From NCBI RefSeq assembly GCF_021731785.1, contig NZ_JAKFWS010000041.1, positions 62,001 through 126,000 of the forward strand: a stretch of 64,000 nucleotides of DNA, read 5' to 3'. The notes beneath the pieces were generated by a model. The model did no database searches. It was not told the origin of the DNA and saw only the letters and a list, made by a program, of their open reading frames with translations. Shown piece after piece: positions 35,937 through 44,679 of this stretch. Position numbers and translations under genes: made by a program. Origin of the DNA: Methylocystis sp. (lineage in GTDB: Bacteria; Pseudomonadota; Alphaproteobacteria; Rhizobiales; Beijerinckiaceae). Numbering within the stretch: position 1 is the first letter of the stretch; each line of letters starts with the position of its first letter.

Positions 35937-36931
35937 TGCGCCCGGACCTGCGCGATTCACGGCTCATCCTGCTCATGCTGGCGATGCTGTCGCTCGTCGC
36001 CACCTTCCTTGCGCCAAAGATCGCGACGCAACGTCCGTCTTTCGATTTCCTTGCCGTCGTCGACATCACGGGCAGCATGAACGTTCGTGATTATTCGGCG
36101 TCCGGCCTGCCGGTCAGCCGCCTCGACGCCGTAAAGACGGCGCTTCGCGCGCTGCTGGCGGAATTGCCCTGTCCATCGCATATCGGTCTCGGAGTCTTCA
36201 GCGAACGCAGAACATTCCTGTTGTTCGAACCAATCGACGTTTGCCGCGACTTTGCGCCGCTCGATGCCTCGATCGAGGCGCTCGATTGGCGCATGGCCTG
36301 GGAAGGCGACAGCCGCGTGTCCGCTGGACTGTTTCGCGCAATCGACATGGCGCGCGAATTGAAGAGCGATTTGCTGTTCTTCACGGACGGGCAGGAGGCG
36401 CCGCCGCCGCCGGCCCGCGGCGCGCCGACATTTGACGGGCGCGCCAGCGAGGTGCACGGCCTCATCGTCGGCGTCGGCGGCTATGAGCTTTCGCCAATTC
36501 CGAAGTTCGACGATCGGGGCCGCGAGATTGGATTCCTCGGCGTCGACGACGTTCCGCACGAGAGTCGTTTCGGCCTTCCGCCCGAAGGCGCCGAGCGGCG
36601 CGAGGGCTACAATGCGCGTAACGCTCCCTTCGGCGCAGCGGCGGCGGTCGGAGTCGAACATCTGTCTTCCGTAAAGGAAGACTATCTGCGTTCGCTCGCC
36701 GAAAAGACCGGTCTCGCCTACGCGCATCTCGAAGACGGAAGGCGGCTGTGGACCGACTATGCCGCGGTCGCTTCCCTGCGGCCGCGCAAAGCCGCGTTCG
36801 ATCTACGTCCGCTCTTGGGCGCAGCGGCTGCGCTTTTTTGCTTTCTTGCCGCCGCCGGACCTTTGCTCGCCCGGGCTTTCCTCCGCGCACGACAAGCGCG
36901 CTTCCACCGTCATCTGCAACCAGGGAGATAA
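35933..36931 (+). CDS. mxaL: MxaL, VWA-domain membrane protein
   Basis: 332 residues. An N-terminal helix (SRLILLMLAMLSLVATFLA), a VWA domain with MIDAS start FLAVVDITGSMNVRDY, a Ser-containing segment VSAGLFRAIDMARELKSDLLFFTDGQEAPP, and a C-terminal helix (LLGAAAALFCFLAAAGPLLA). The first MIDAS Ser is replaced by Thr (D-I-T-G-S), a mild change. Second VWA protein of the cluster after MxaC. It ends two bases before mxaD. Confidence 0.93.
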   Translation: MMRPDLRDSRLILLMLAMLSLVATFLAPKIATQRPSFDFLAVVDITGSMNVRDYSASGLPVSRLDAVKTALRALLAELPCPSHIGLGVFSERRTFLLFEPIDVCRDFAPLDASIEALDWRMAWEGDSRVSAGLFRAIDMARELKSDLLFFTDGQEAPPPPARGAPTFDGRASEVHGLIVGVGGYELSPIPKFDDRGREIGFLGVDDVPHESRFGLPPEGAERREGYNARNAPFGAAAAVGVEHLSSVKEDYLRSLAEKTGLAYAHLEDGRRLWTDYAAVASLRPRKAAFDLRPLLGAAAALFCFLAAAGPLLARAFLRARQARFHRHLQPGR

Positions 36932-36933
36932 AG

Positions 36934-37458
36934 ATGAAAAAACTGCTGGGGCTCTTCGCCCTTCTGATTTGCGCGCCAGCGCTCGCGCATGGGCCGACGC
37001 CGATCAAGATCGACGAGTCCATTGTCATCGCCGCCGATCCGAAAGCCGTGTGGGCCGTCGCCGGAAAGTTCGACGGGCTCGCGAAATGGCATCCCGACAT
37101 TCAATCGGTCAAGGCGACTGGCGGGGACGCGGCGGGCGCGGAACGCGAAATTGCTTTCAAGAAGGGCGGCGTTCTGAAGGAAGGTCTCGACGAATATGAC
37201 CCGGGCGCGTTCAAACTGTCCTGGCGCATGTCCGATCCGAATCTCGATGCGATGCCTGCGAGTTCCTACACGCTGACGTTCATGATCGAGCCCGCGCCGG
37301 CAGGCGGGAGCCTGGTGAAATGGTACGGCCGACTCTATCGCGGCGATACGAGCAATGAGCCTCCGGAAAACCTCAACGACGACGCAGCGCGCGCTGCGAT
37401 GTCGAGCTTCTTGCACGACGGCCTCCAAGGCCTGAAGAAGAAGATGGAAGGGAAATAG
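36934..37458 (+). CDS. mxaD: MxaD, periplasmic SRPBCC protein
   Basis: 174 residues from ATG 36934, with AGGGAG upstream and a signal peptide (LLGLFALLICAPALAHG). The mature part has the START/Bet v 1-like SRPBCC pattern: IDESIVIAADPKAVWAVAGKFDGLAKWHPDI and a C-terminal amphipathic helix AMSSFLHDGLQGLKKKME. MxaD in methylotrophs speeds electron transfer between methanol dehydrogenase and cytochrome cL. Confidence 0.93.
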   Translation: MKKLLGLFALLICAPALAHGPTPIKIDESIVIAADPKAVWAVAGKFDGLAKWHPDIQSVKATGGDAAGAEREIAFKKGGVLKEGLDEYDPGAFKLSWRMSDPNLDAMPASSYTLTFMIEPAPAGGSLVKWYGRLYRGDTSNEPPENLNDDAARAAMSSFLHDGLQGLKKKMEGK

Positions 37459-37466
37459 CCGCAGCG

Positions 37467-37976
37467 ATGCGATTTGGCGCAGCGATCATTTTCGCGGGCG
37501 TCTGCGCGCTCCTGGCCGCTTGCGGCGAAGAGAAGCGCAGCGCCGAACAAGACGACATGATCGAACCGTATAGCGGCAAGGGCGCCAATAATTGGCTGCG
37601 CGCCGCTGACCATACGGAGCCGGCGCTCTGGCTCGCTCGACGCGAAGCCGGCGGCGCCGCCGTCAGGGAACGCGCGCCGGCGGTGGAGCGAATACGAGCG
37701 GCTCTGCTCTCGGCGCGGGCGCATGTCCTGGAGACCGACCGTATGCTGGCCAACCGCACCGCTCAGCTCGGACAGATGCTGGCGGACGATGGCCATGCGG
37801 AGGACTTCGCACAGTTGATCAGCTCTCTTGTCGACGTCGCGGCGGCGGCGGGACAAAAGCAGACCTATGGCGAGCTTTGCCAGCACTATTACAATCTGCG
37901 CCATGCCGGAATTGAACGCGACGCGGCGCTTGCCGCGCTCGCTTCGCGCTACAGCGCGCAAAAGCAATTCAGGTAG
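37467..37976 (+). CDS. Lipoprotein at the end of the mxa operon (MxaH position)
   Basis: 169 residues, 8 bases after mxaD, so in the same operon. The signal ends in a clear lipobox LLAACGEEK. The mature part is helical and charged (HVLETDRMLANRTAQLGQML, QHYYNLRHAGIERDAALAALASRY) with no motif I recognise. In Methylobacterium the segment after mxaD contains the poorly characterised mxaE and mxaH; the position suggests a counterpart but I cannot show homology. It converges with the response regulator gene, 5 bases apart. Confidence 0.6.
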   Translation: MRFGAAIIFAGVCALLAACGEEKRSAEQDDMIEPYSGKGANNWLRAADHTEPALWLARREAGGAAVRERAPAVERIRAALLSARAHVLETDRMLANRTAQLGQMLADDGHAEDFAQLISSLVDVAAAAGQKQTYGELCQHYYNLRHAGIERDAALAALASRYSAQKQFR

Positions 37977-37981
37977 CGCGC

Positions 37982-38614
37982 CTAAACAAGCTTCATCGCA
38001 ACCTTGTTTTCGACGGCGATGCGCAGAAGGTCCGCCTTCGAGCGCGCGCCGAGCTTGCGCTTCAGCAAAATGCAATTGTTCGCGACAGTCTTGTAGGAGA
38101 CCTTCAGAATATGCGCGATTTCCGTCATGTCCTTGCCGTCGGCGAGATTGCGCAGGATTTCAATTTCCCGACCGTTGAGGGCGTCGAGTGGGTTGCTGGC
38201 GCGACTCTGATCGGCAAAGGCGAGCTTCAGCGCAAAAGCGTTCGACAGATAGCGCTCGCCAGCCGCCGCCGCGCGAATAGCCTTGATGAAGACCCGCGGG
38301 TCCTCATTCTTGGCGACGTAACCGCGCGCGCCGCCTTCGATGGCGCGCGCCGCAAAAACCGGATCGCCATTCATGGTGAAGACGATGATCTTGGCGTCCG
38401 CGTCACGCTTTAAAATCCGGCGCAGCAGTTCGAAGCCAGAGACGCCAGGAAGATTGATGTCGAGCACAACAACGTCGGGCGCCGCGGCAGCATAGGCGTC
38501 AAGCGCCTCGTCGGCGTTGTGCGCCTCGAGCACTTCGATGTCCTTGTGTCCCGAAAGCATGCCGCGGCAGCCCTCGATCACCATGGGATGGTCGTCGACG
38601 ATGAGAACGCGCAT
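37982..38614 (-). CDS. NarL/LuxR-family response regulator (MxaB/MoxX-like)
   Basis: 210 residues from ATG 38614; an upstream TTG would add 9. The receiver has the acidic pair in MRVLIVDDHPMVIEG, the phospho-acceptor Asp in DVVVLDINLPGVSGFELL, Thr in KIIVFTMNGDP and Lys in GYVAKNEDP. A LuxR-type helix-turn-helix follows (NGREIEILRNLADGKDMTEIAHILKVSYKTVANN). It lies tail-to-tail with the mxa lipoprotein gene and divergent from a histidine kinase, matching MxaB of Methylobacterium and MoxXY of Paracoccus, which control methanol oxidation genes. That role is inferred from position. Confidence 0.88.
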   Translation of the reverse strand: MRVLIVDDHPMVIEGCRGMLSGHKDIEVLEAHNADEALDAYAAAAPDVVVLDINLPGVSGFELLRRILKRDADAKIIVFTMNGDPVFAARAIEGGARGYVAKNEDPRVFIKAIRAAAAGERYLSNAFALKLAFADQSRASNPLDALNGREIEILRNLADGKDMTEIAHILKVSYKTVANNCILLKRKLGARSKADLLRIAVENKVAMKLV

Positions 38615-38731
38615 TGTTTTTTCGCTTGTTTTGATAGCCAAAACTTATGATGTGGGAACCGCCAGTCTTGTCAATCGATCGTCTATGATCGTCAACGGCA
38701 AAGCGCGGGATGGCGGACGAGGGCGCTTATC

Positions 38732-40120
38732 ATGCTCGGTTTTTCGCTTAAGGCCAGACTGGGGTGGCTGATCGGCGTCGTGCTCGTCGCGACGCTGCTC
38801 ATCAATCTTGCGATTCAGCTTCTTCATGCAGGACCACGGGTCCGCGCGGAAGCGGGAAGCAATCTCAGATTGATGCGGGAAGTTGTCTTGACGACGATAG
38901 CAAATCTTCCCGAGAACGAAGATCCGGCGCCGGCGCTGCGGCGTCTTTATGCGTCGCTCGGCAATCTTCGCCATTCGGATGTAGAGATTGTCGCCGCCAA
39001 TGAATCCCCGCCTACGGATTGGCTCGAAAAGATTCGCCATTCCGATCGTGGCGTTCCGGAATGGTTTGTGAAGCTGGTTGGCGCCGCGCCGAGGGTATTG
39101 ACGATCCCCGTGATCGTCGGCGGACGCGCATACAGCAATATCTTGGTGATCTCGAACCCATTCGACGAACTCGGAGAGATCTGGTCGGACATGGTGTGGC
39201 TTGCGGCCATCAGCCTTGCGGTCACCATCGTCTTCCTGACGCTTGTTCTCCTGTTCCTGCGTTATTCGCTTGCGCCCTTCGACGCCTTGAAGTCCGGCCT
39301 TGCGCAGTTGGAGGCGGGCAAGAGCGGCGTTCGCCTGTCGCTCGGCGGGGCGACCGAATTCAAATCGATAGCGGCGGCGCTGAATTCGCTCGGCGCGACG
39401 CTCGACCGCGTCAAGCAGGAAAATCGCGAACTCGTCGACAGGCTCCTTCAGGTTCAGGAAGACGAACGCAAGGACATCGCCCGCGATCTGCATGACGAGG
39501 CGGGTCCCTGCCTGTTCTCGATTCGCGCGACGTCCGCGACTTTACATGAGCTTGTGTCACACCCATCGCCTGATATTGGCCGCTTGAGGCAGATGAGCTC
39601 GTTGATCGACAAGGCCAGCGAGTCGCTCCAGTCCCTGTTCAGAGGCTTGCTCGACCGGCTGCGGCCAAAGGGTCTCGAAGAGCTTGGTCTGGAGCCGGCG
39701 CTGAAGGCGCTCTTCGCGTCATGGGCGCTTACCCATCCCGAGGTCGATCTGCGGCTCGTCGTTCGCCATGATCTTTCTCCGCTCGATGAGGAGACGGCGC
39801 TCGCGGTCTATCGCGTCGTGCAGGAGGCGGTGACCAATATATTTCGTCACTCCGGCGCGAACAGGGGCGAGGTCACGCTGGAATTCGGATTGGACGCGCC
39901 GGCGGACTCGCATGAGCTCGACGGGGAAGCGCCGCCGCAGCTCAAAATCGCCATTGAGGACAATGGCGTTGGCATTTCGGAAGGCTTCGTCCCCGGCATG
40001 GGACTGCTCGGTATGAATGAACGCGTGCGCGCGCTTGGCGGCGCGCAACGTATCGAAAGGCCGCAGTCCGGCGGCACGCGGATCATTGTGTCGATTCCCC
40101 TGCGCGACGACGGCGAATGA
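38732..40120 (+). CDS. NarX-type sensor histidine kinase (MoxY-like)
   Basis: 462 residues. Two membrane helices (about 9-30 and 153-180) enclose a periplasmic sensor region of about 120 residues. A HAMP-like segment (SLAPFDALKSGLAQLEAG) leads to the HisKA_3 phospho-acceptor DERKDIARDLHDEAGPCLFS (His in LHDE) and an HATPase domain with N box VQEAVTNIFRHSG, G1 IEDNGVGIS and G2 GMGLLGMNERV. HisKA_3 kinases pair with NarL-type regulators, and such a regulator is the divergent neighbour. Divergent promoters share the 117-base gap. pqqA follows 143 bases later. Confidence 0.9.
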   Translation: MLGFSLKARLGWLIGVVLVATLLINLAIQLLHAGPRVRAEAGSNLRLMREVVLTTIANLPENEDPAPALRRLYASLGNLRHSDVEIVAANESPPTDWLEKIRHSDRGVPEWFVKLVGAAPRVLTIPVIVGGRAYSNILVISNPFDELGEIWSDMVWLAAISLAVTIVFLTLVLLFLRYSLAPFDALKSGLAQLEAGKSGVRLSLGGATEFKSIAAALNSLGATLDRVKQENRELVDRLLQVQEDERKDIARDLHDEAGPCLFSIRATSATLHELVSHPSPDIGRLRQMSSLIDKASESLQSLFRGLLDRLRPKGLEELGLEPALKALFASWALTHPEVDLRLVVRHDLSPLDEETALAVYRVVQEAVTNIFRHSGANRGEVTLEFGLDAPADSHELDGEAPPQLKIAIEDNGVGISEGFVPGMGLLGMNERVRALGGAQRIERPQSGGTRIIVSIPLRDDGE

Positions 40121-40263
40121 TCTGGCGAAGTCGCGGCCGTCGCGACCCGGATCGGGAACTTCCGGCAAGAGAAATGATGAAAGTTTGAAGGTGAAAAGCT
40201 GCGGTCCCCTCATTATTCTCGACCGAAACCGCCGTCGCGGCGGATATCTGGAGGAGGAACGCC

Positions 40264-40341
40264 ATGGCATGGACACAACCCACGATCGTCGAAATCTGCG
40301 TCGGCATGGAAATCACCAGCTACGAATCAGCTGAGTTCTGA
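40264..40341 (+). CDS. pqqA: PQQ precursor peptide PqqA
   Basis: A 25-residue peptide with the full PqqA signature: start MAWTQPTIVEICVGMEITSY then ESAEF. The Glu and Tyr joined to make PQQ are Glu16 and Tyr20 in E-I-T-S-Y, with the usual flanking ICVGME and ESAE. GGAGGAGG lies 6 bases before the ATG. PqqE, PqqD and PqqF/G would process it, but no pqqBCDE gene follows here. Alphaproteobacteria often keep extra or separate pqqA copies. Location beside the mxa locus fits supply of the MxaF cofactor. Confidence 0.95.
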   Translation: MAWTQPTIVEICVGMEITSYESAEF

Positions 40342-40727
40342 CCGGCCGTTTGGCGGTCCCAGCGCTGCATTAGGTCGGCGAATGGGAACGCAGCTCAGTA
40401 GCGCCAAATAGTCTTGATGCGCGAAGCGGCGCGTCGCCTCGGCGGCGTCGCCCCTCATTTGTTCACAGCGATGCTCGATCCTGCGCGCCAACTCGGGCGG
40501 CGCAGTGGCTCCGCGTCGTCGCTCGTCGACGCGTCGAACCCTTTCCAAACATGCCGATAGCAGCGGCGTTAGCCGAAAGCGCCGCCGGGCTGGTCGCGCA
40601 AAGTTTTTGGCGCTCAGCCGCATTTGCTGCTAGCATATTGTTTTTGAACGGCTCCGCCTTTCAGAACGCTTGCCCTCGGAAAAATTGCTCCTAATCTGGA
40701 GACAATCGAACCGCCGAGGAGAAGGGC
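40342..40727. other. Region after pqqA, no secure gene
   Basis: 386 bases. A short inverted repeat (GACCG/CGGTC) right after the pqqA stop may act as a weak terminator. A 98-residue minus-strand frame (40327-40623) would run into pqqA; it is Arg-rich and has no known motif, so it is not called. The end of the region carries the GAGGAGAAGG ribosome site of usg. Confidence 0.45.
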
Positions 40728-40997
40728 ATGGCGTCCAGCGGCTTCCATTTGCAGCTCAAAGGATACGGCCTGACCACGGCGAATATCCTCTATCGCCTCC
40801 CGGACTATCCTAAGATCATTCAATCTTACGTCTGGCAGGAATATGATCTCCATCCGGACTTCCCCGAGTTGCGCAAATTTCTCGATTTCTGGATGCACAG
40901 CCTCGATGGTCCGCTCCATTCCGTCATCGTCGCGCATTCAAACCTGATCAAGCCTGCCGAGTTGAAGCTCATGGACGGCGAATTTAAAGTGCAGTGA
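40728..40997 (+). CDS. usg: Usg family protein
   Basis: 89 residues matching the small alphaproteobacterial Usg family: FHLQLKGYGLTTANILYRLP, SYVWQEYDLHPDFPELRKFL and PLHSVIVAHSNLIKPAELK. The family is conserved in alphaproteobacteria, often near trp or aspartate-related genes, and has no known function. Good ribosome site upstream. Single gene. Confidence 0.85.
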   Translation: MASSGFHLQLKGYGLTTANILYRLPDYPKIIQSYVWQEYDLHPDFPELRKFLDFWMHSLDGPLHSVIVAHSNLIKPAELKLMDGEFKVQ

Positions 40998-41155
40998 GCA
41001 GGGGTCCAATTTCGATCCCCGGCGTTTTTGCGCGAATGACCTTCCCCGCAACCTCGCGGCCCCGGAATGCGCTTGCATTGGGCCAGAGTTCGAGCCGCCT
41101 TGCGAAACGAGCTTCGGCGAGACAAAATCGCTGAAGTTTCAGAGCGAGGCGCGCC

Positions 41156-41611
41156 GTGAGCGATGAGAAAGACGCAAAATCTTGGATGGGTCCGTTGGAA
41201 GCGGCCGCACTGATCGCCGTCGTGGCCGCGGCTTTCTTTCTGGCGCGGCAGACTCGCGAAAGCCTTTCCCTGGATGAAGACCCCGAACCGCTCTCGCTGA
41301 CCTTGGAGCGCGAAGCGGCCGAGGTGAACGCGACCCTTCCCGAAATGGTGAGCGACGGCGTTCGCCTGGACAAGGCGACCGCAGGCCCAGGCAACGCCTT
41401 CAATTACAATTATACGATCGTCGACGACGAAGCCGCCCGGACTCTGGTCGGCAACCCCAAGAAGCTCGCTCAATTGCAGACCCAGCTGCAGGAGCGTGTT
41501 TGCCTGACGATGTCGCATCGTCGCGCGAGCGGCGCGATCATTCGATATTCTCTGAAAGACAATGAAGGCAAGACGATCGCCGACGTCGCAATCGACGCGG
41601 GGGACTGCTGA
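41156..41611 (+). CDS. Small membrane-anchored protein, unknown function
   Basis: 151 residues from a GTG start. One N-terminal membrane helix (LEAAALIAVVAAAFFLA, about 15-31) is followed by a soluble domain, with VNATLPEMVSDGVRLDKATAGPGNAFNYNYTIV and two Cys (VCLTMS and the terminal GDC) that could pair outside the membrane. The pattern of a Cys shared with a C-terminal Cys and a tyrosine-rich strand resembles small proteins found beside genomic islands, but I do not recognise a named family with confidence. Confidence 0.55.
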   Translation: MSDEKDAKSWMGPLEAAALIAVVAAAFFLARQTRESLSLDEDPEPLSLTLEREAAEVNATLPEMVSDGVRLDKATAGPGNAFNYNYTIVDDEAARTLVGNPKKLAQLQTQLQERVCLTMSHRRASGAIIRYSLKDNEGKTIADVAIDAGDC

Positions 41612-41745
41612 GAGGGACGGCACCGGCTTTGGGTGCGCGATCGGCTGAAGGCTCAGGCGGACGCTTTTTTTTGCCAATCGCGCCGCGATGTTGAGCGCCG
41701 GCTCAGCGCCGTTCGCTTGCCGACGCACCCGCGACGCCGGGAAAG

Positions 41746-43536
41746 TCAGAACTTCTTGACTTCGACGCGGAGCTTTTGCAGCGCATAGCCGATTTGGCGC
41801 GGAGTCAGTCCGAGCAGCCGCGCCGCCTTCGCCTTCACCCAGCCGGCGCGCTCCATCGCGTCGATGAGACGGTCGCGGTCCGAACGCGCGTCCCGCTCGG
41901 CGGCGACGTAATTTTGGGGGAGGGGAGAGGCGTCGTCGGCCTGAGAGTCGGCGTCGACGCGCTCGCTCGCCGTGGGGAACGCCGGCGAAGCCAGGCGGTC
42001 GCGCGGAGGTGCCAAGGCGGCGACGGCCCCTGCAGGCGCCGAACGTTCCAGCGAGCCGCTCCAGAGCACTGAGGAGAGACAGCCGTCGTTGCGACAGGAG
42101 AAGTCCCTGTCGGTAATGACGCTGCCTTGCGCGAGGGTCGCCGTGCGGAACACGCAGTTTTCCAGCTCTCTGATGTTGCCGGGAAAGGCGCAGGCGTTGA
42201 GCACTTGCAAGGCCGAGTCGGAAAAGCTCAGCCGCCCGCCTTGCTCCGCGTTGAAGCGGCGCAGGAATTCATTGGCGAGAGGCTCCATATCGCCCTTGCG
42301 GTCGCGCAGCGGCGGTAGGAAGATCGGCACGACGCTGATGCGGTAGTACAGATCGGCGCGAAATTCGTTGCGCTTGACCGCTTCTTCGAGATTTTTATTC
42401 GTCGCGCAGACGAGACGGACGTCCACCTTCAAGGTGCGCGCGCCGCCCACGCGTTCGAATTCGCCCTCCTGCAAAACGCGCAACAGCTTGGCCTGGAAGG
42501 CCGGCGTGATCTCGCCGATCTCGTCGAGAAACAAGGTGCCGCCGTCCGCCAGTTCGAAACGGCCTTTGCGCATGTTGACTGCGCCGGTGAAGGCTCCGCG
42601 CTCATGGCCGAAGAGCTCCGACTCGAGCACGCTTTCGGGGAGAGCCGCGCAATTGAGCTTGACGAAGGGTTTTGACCGGCGCGGCGAGAGATTGTGTATC
42701 GCCGCGGCGAACAGTTCTTTGCCCGTGCCCGACTCGCCGCGCAGGAGAACCGTCGACTTGGCCTTGGCGACAACGCGGATTTTCTCGATCACTGCGCGCA
42801 ACGCCGGGCTGCTGCCGACCACGCCTTTGACGCCGTTGATCTTGGTTTCGGCGTGCGGCAGGCGGTCGCCTTTTTCGAGCCAGGCCTTTTCCTGCATTAA
42901 GCGTTCGCGGTCGCGCGCGATAAGCTTGTGCAGCCGCAAGGTCTGGCCGACGAGATTGGCGATCATCGTCAGGAAGCGCACGTCATGATCGAACAGAGTA
43001 ATCGAACGCTCGTCGTAGACGCGATCCACCGTCAGCGTGCCGACGACGGCGTCGCCGTCCTTGATCGGCACGCCGATCAGCGAGAAGGTTCTTCCGTCGC
43101 TCGGTCCCCATTCGGAAAGGTCGGAGCCTTCAAAGAGCGGCGAAGTTGCGACATTTTCGACGACGAGCGGCATTTTCGTCGCGACGATTTGCCCGACGGC
43201 GCGTTCGGGAAGTCGCTCGAAGAAACGCTTGGCGGAGTCTTCGCTCCAACCGGATCCGACCACAACCTCCGGCTCGCCCGACGCATCGAGCAACGCGATC
43301 AAGCCATGGCGCATGTCAAGAAAACTCGACAGTAGCGCCAGCACGCCGGCCAGCGTGCTTTCCAGACGGTTTGGCGACGCCAGGAGCTTCGAGATTTCGT
43401 AAATGCCGACGAGAGCGGTGTTTCTCACGTCGAATTCGCGCGCCTTCGGCGCGCTCGCGCCGCCTGCCAGCTGCAAACCCATACGTTCGTGCCTCACGAC
43501 ATGCGTGGGTGTTCTCGAATTATTCGACGCAAACAT
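41746..43536 (-). CDS. nifA: Nif-specific sigma-54-dependent activator NifA
   Basis: 596 residues from ATG 43536, preceded by GGAAGGAGT; an ATG at 43569 is possible. An N-terminal GAF domain (about 40-200) precedes the AAA+ domain: Walker A GESGTGKELFA, the sigma-54 contact loop GAFTGA and Walker B GGTLFLDEIGE. After it come Cys in LNACAFPGNIRELENC and a Cys-x4-Cys (DFSCRNDGC), the metal/oxygen-sensing linker of alphaproteobacterial NifA. The end is a Fis-type helix-turn-helix (WVKAKAARLLGLTPRQIGYA). It activates nif promoters under low oxygen and low nitrogen. No nif structural genes are in the window. Confidence 0.95.
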   Translation of the reverse strand: MFASNNSRTPTHVVRHERMGLQLAGGASAPKAREFDVRNTALVGIYEISKLLASPNRLESTLAGVLALLSSFLDMRHGLIALLDASGEPEVVVGSGWSEDSAKRFFERLPERAVGQIVATKMPLVVENVATSPLFEGSDLSEWGPSDGRTFSLIGVPIKDGDAVVGTLTVDRVYDERSITLFDHDVRFLTMIANLVGQTLRLHKLIARDRERLMQEKAWLEKGDRLPHAETKINGVKGVVGSSPALRAVIEKIRVVAKAKSTVLLRGESGTGKELFAAAIHNLSPRRSKPFVKLNCAALPESVLESELFGHERGAFTGAVNMRKGRFELADGGTLFLDEIGEITPAFQAKLLRVLQEGEFERVGGARTLKVDVRLVCATNKNLEEAVKRNEFRADLYYRISVVPIFLPPLRDRKGDMEPLANEFLRRFNAEQGGRLSFSDSALQVLNACAFPGNIRELENCVFRTATLAQGSVITDRDFSCRNDGCLSSVLWSGSLERSAPAGAVAALAPPRDRLASPAFPTASERVDADSQADDASPLPQNYVAAERDARSDRDRLIDAMERAGWVKAKAARLLGLTPRQIGYALQKLRVEVKKF

Positions 43537-43743
43537 CGTGCCATACTCCTTCCAGCCGTTGCCGCGCAAAATAAGGAACTGCGACGGCAGCCAGCCGGCG
43601 ACGGCTTGCGCTCTTTGCTGAAATCTTGCGCCTTTTGCCGACTCTTCCGGCGCCGTCGAGACGCCTGCCGCCGAGGTTTCCGACGCGCTGGACCGCTGAG
43701 GGTCGTTTACCTGTAATATGCGTCGCGCGTCGCCGATGATAGT

Positions 43744-43770
43744 GATGAAATTGCGCAGTCACATTTCATC
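43744..43770. promoter_or_regulatory. 8-bp inverted repeat in the nifA-mop intergenic region
   Basis: GATGAAAT and ATTTCATC flank 11 bases, in the 339-base region between divergent nifA and the mop gene. It could be an operator for either gene or a transcript hairpin. It does not match the NifA site (TGT-N10-ACA), which was not found in this region. Confidence 0.4.
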
Positions 43771-43875
43771 GAAGGAAGGCTGGAACAGCAGTCCATCATT
43801 GCGTCGCCGCTCGATAGACGTTAAGCGCCGTCGAGAATAGGCGATAACTGATTCTACTTCTTAGGAGCCGATGCG

Positions 43876-44082
43876 ATGAAGATTTCCGCACGCAATTCCC
43901 TGCCCGGCACGGTTAAGCACATCCAGAAGGGCGCGACCACGGCGCATGTGACGATAGACGTCAACGGCTTGACGGTCACAGCGTCAATCACCAATGAGTC
44001 CGTCGATGAACTTGGGCTTCGCGAAGGTTCGAAAGTCCAAGCTGTCATCAAGTCGTCGGACGTGATGATCGCGGTCGACTAG
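43876..44082 (+). CDS. mop: Molybdenum-pterin binding protein (Mop)
   Basis: 68 residues, one Mop/TOBE-type domain: MKISARNSLPGTVKHIQKGATTAHVTIDV, a strongly conserved start, then VTASITNESVDELGLREGSKVQAVIKSSDVMIAVD. Single-domain Mop proteins oligomerise and store molybdate or tungstate in the cytoplasm. Divergent from nifA, it fits molybdenum supply for nitrogenase. AGGAG ribosome site upstream. Confidence 0.93.
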   Translation: MKISARNSLPGTVKHIQKGATTAHVTIDVNGLTVTASITNESVDELGLREGSKVQAVIKSSDVMIAVD

Positions 44083-44103
44083 CGCAGAGTGTGACGAAGC
44101 CCA

Positions 44104-44529
44104 TTAGGCGGGAACGCGCGACGGCTTGCCGTCGGCGCCGGTGAAGGGAAATAGCCCGGCCTGAAAACATTGGGTCATGTGCGCGGCTCTGGCGATCGCC
44201 TGTTCGGCCTGGGTCTCGGGCAACGCCTCCGCAGCGGTCTCGCTAAAGAGTTCGAGCCAGCGCGTAAAATGCACGGGCTCGATCGGTAGATTGATGTGCG
44301 CGGCGAAGGGGTGGCCCTGGTAACGCTCAGTGTTGAGCAGGGCTTTGGACCAGAAATTCGCCACGATCGCCATGTGCCCGTCGAGATCGTCTATCGCCGC
44401 AAAGACTGGGCCTAACAGCGGGTCTTTGGCGCCGCTGGCGTAGAAGCGGCGCACGCAGTCATCAATCGCGGCCTCCAATTTTTCGCGTTCGGCGGCGTCC
44501 TCGATCGGCGGAATGACGGCGGGCTCCAT
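44104..44529 (-). CDS. Group III truncated hemoglobin
   Basis: 141 residues. The globin fold is seen from IDDCVRRFYASGAKDPLLGPVF (B/E region), HMAIVANFWSKALLNTERYQGHPFAAHINLPI with the proximal His in the conserved HPFAAH, to HFTRWLELFSETAAEALP. Group III (TrHbP) proteins have this FWS...GHPxxxH arrangement. The family binds oxygen and is linked to microaerobic life and NO handling. GGGAG precedes the ATG. It lies beside nifA and mop, compatible with oxygen control during nitrogen fixation. Confidence 0.9.
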   Translation of the reverse strand: MEPAVIPPIEDAAEREKLEAAIDDCVRRFYASGAKDPLLGPVFAAIDDLDGHMAIVANFWSKALLNTERYQGHPFAAHINLPIEPVHFTRWLELFSETAAEALPETQAEQAIARAAHMTQCFQAGLFPFTGADGKPSRVPA

Positions 44530-44679
44530 AGCGTTCTCCCTGCAATGATTAGCGTTTGCGCCGACGCTCGCGCGACTCGCGAAAAAGCGGATGCCGGTTT
44601 CCTGCGCAAAGCGCGCTTCAAGCCGTGAGATTGATCAATTGATCTACAATCGGGCGATTCCGCCCAAATGCAGCGTGAT

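Noticed and set aside
40327..40623. 98-codon minus-strand gene after pqqA
   Set aside because: Overlaps the end of pqqA, Arg-rich, no ribosome site or recognisable motif.
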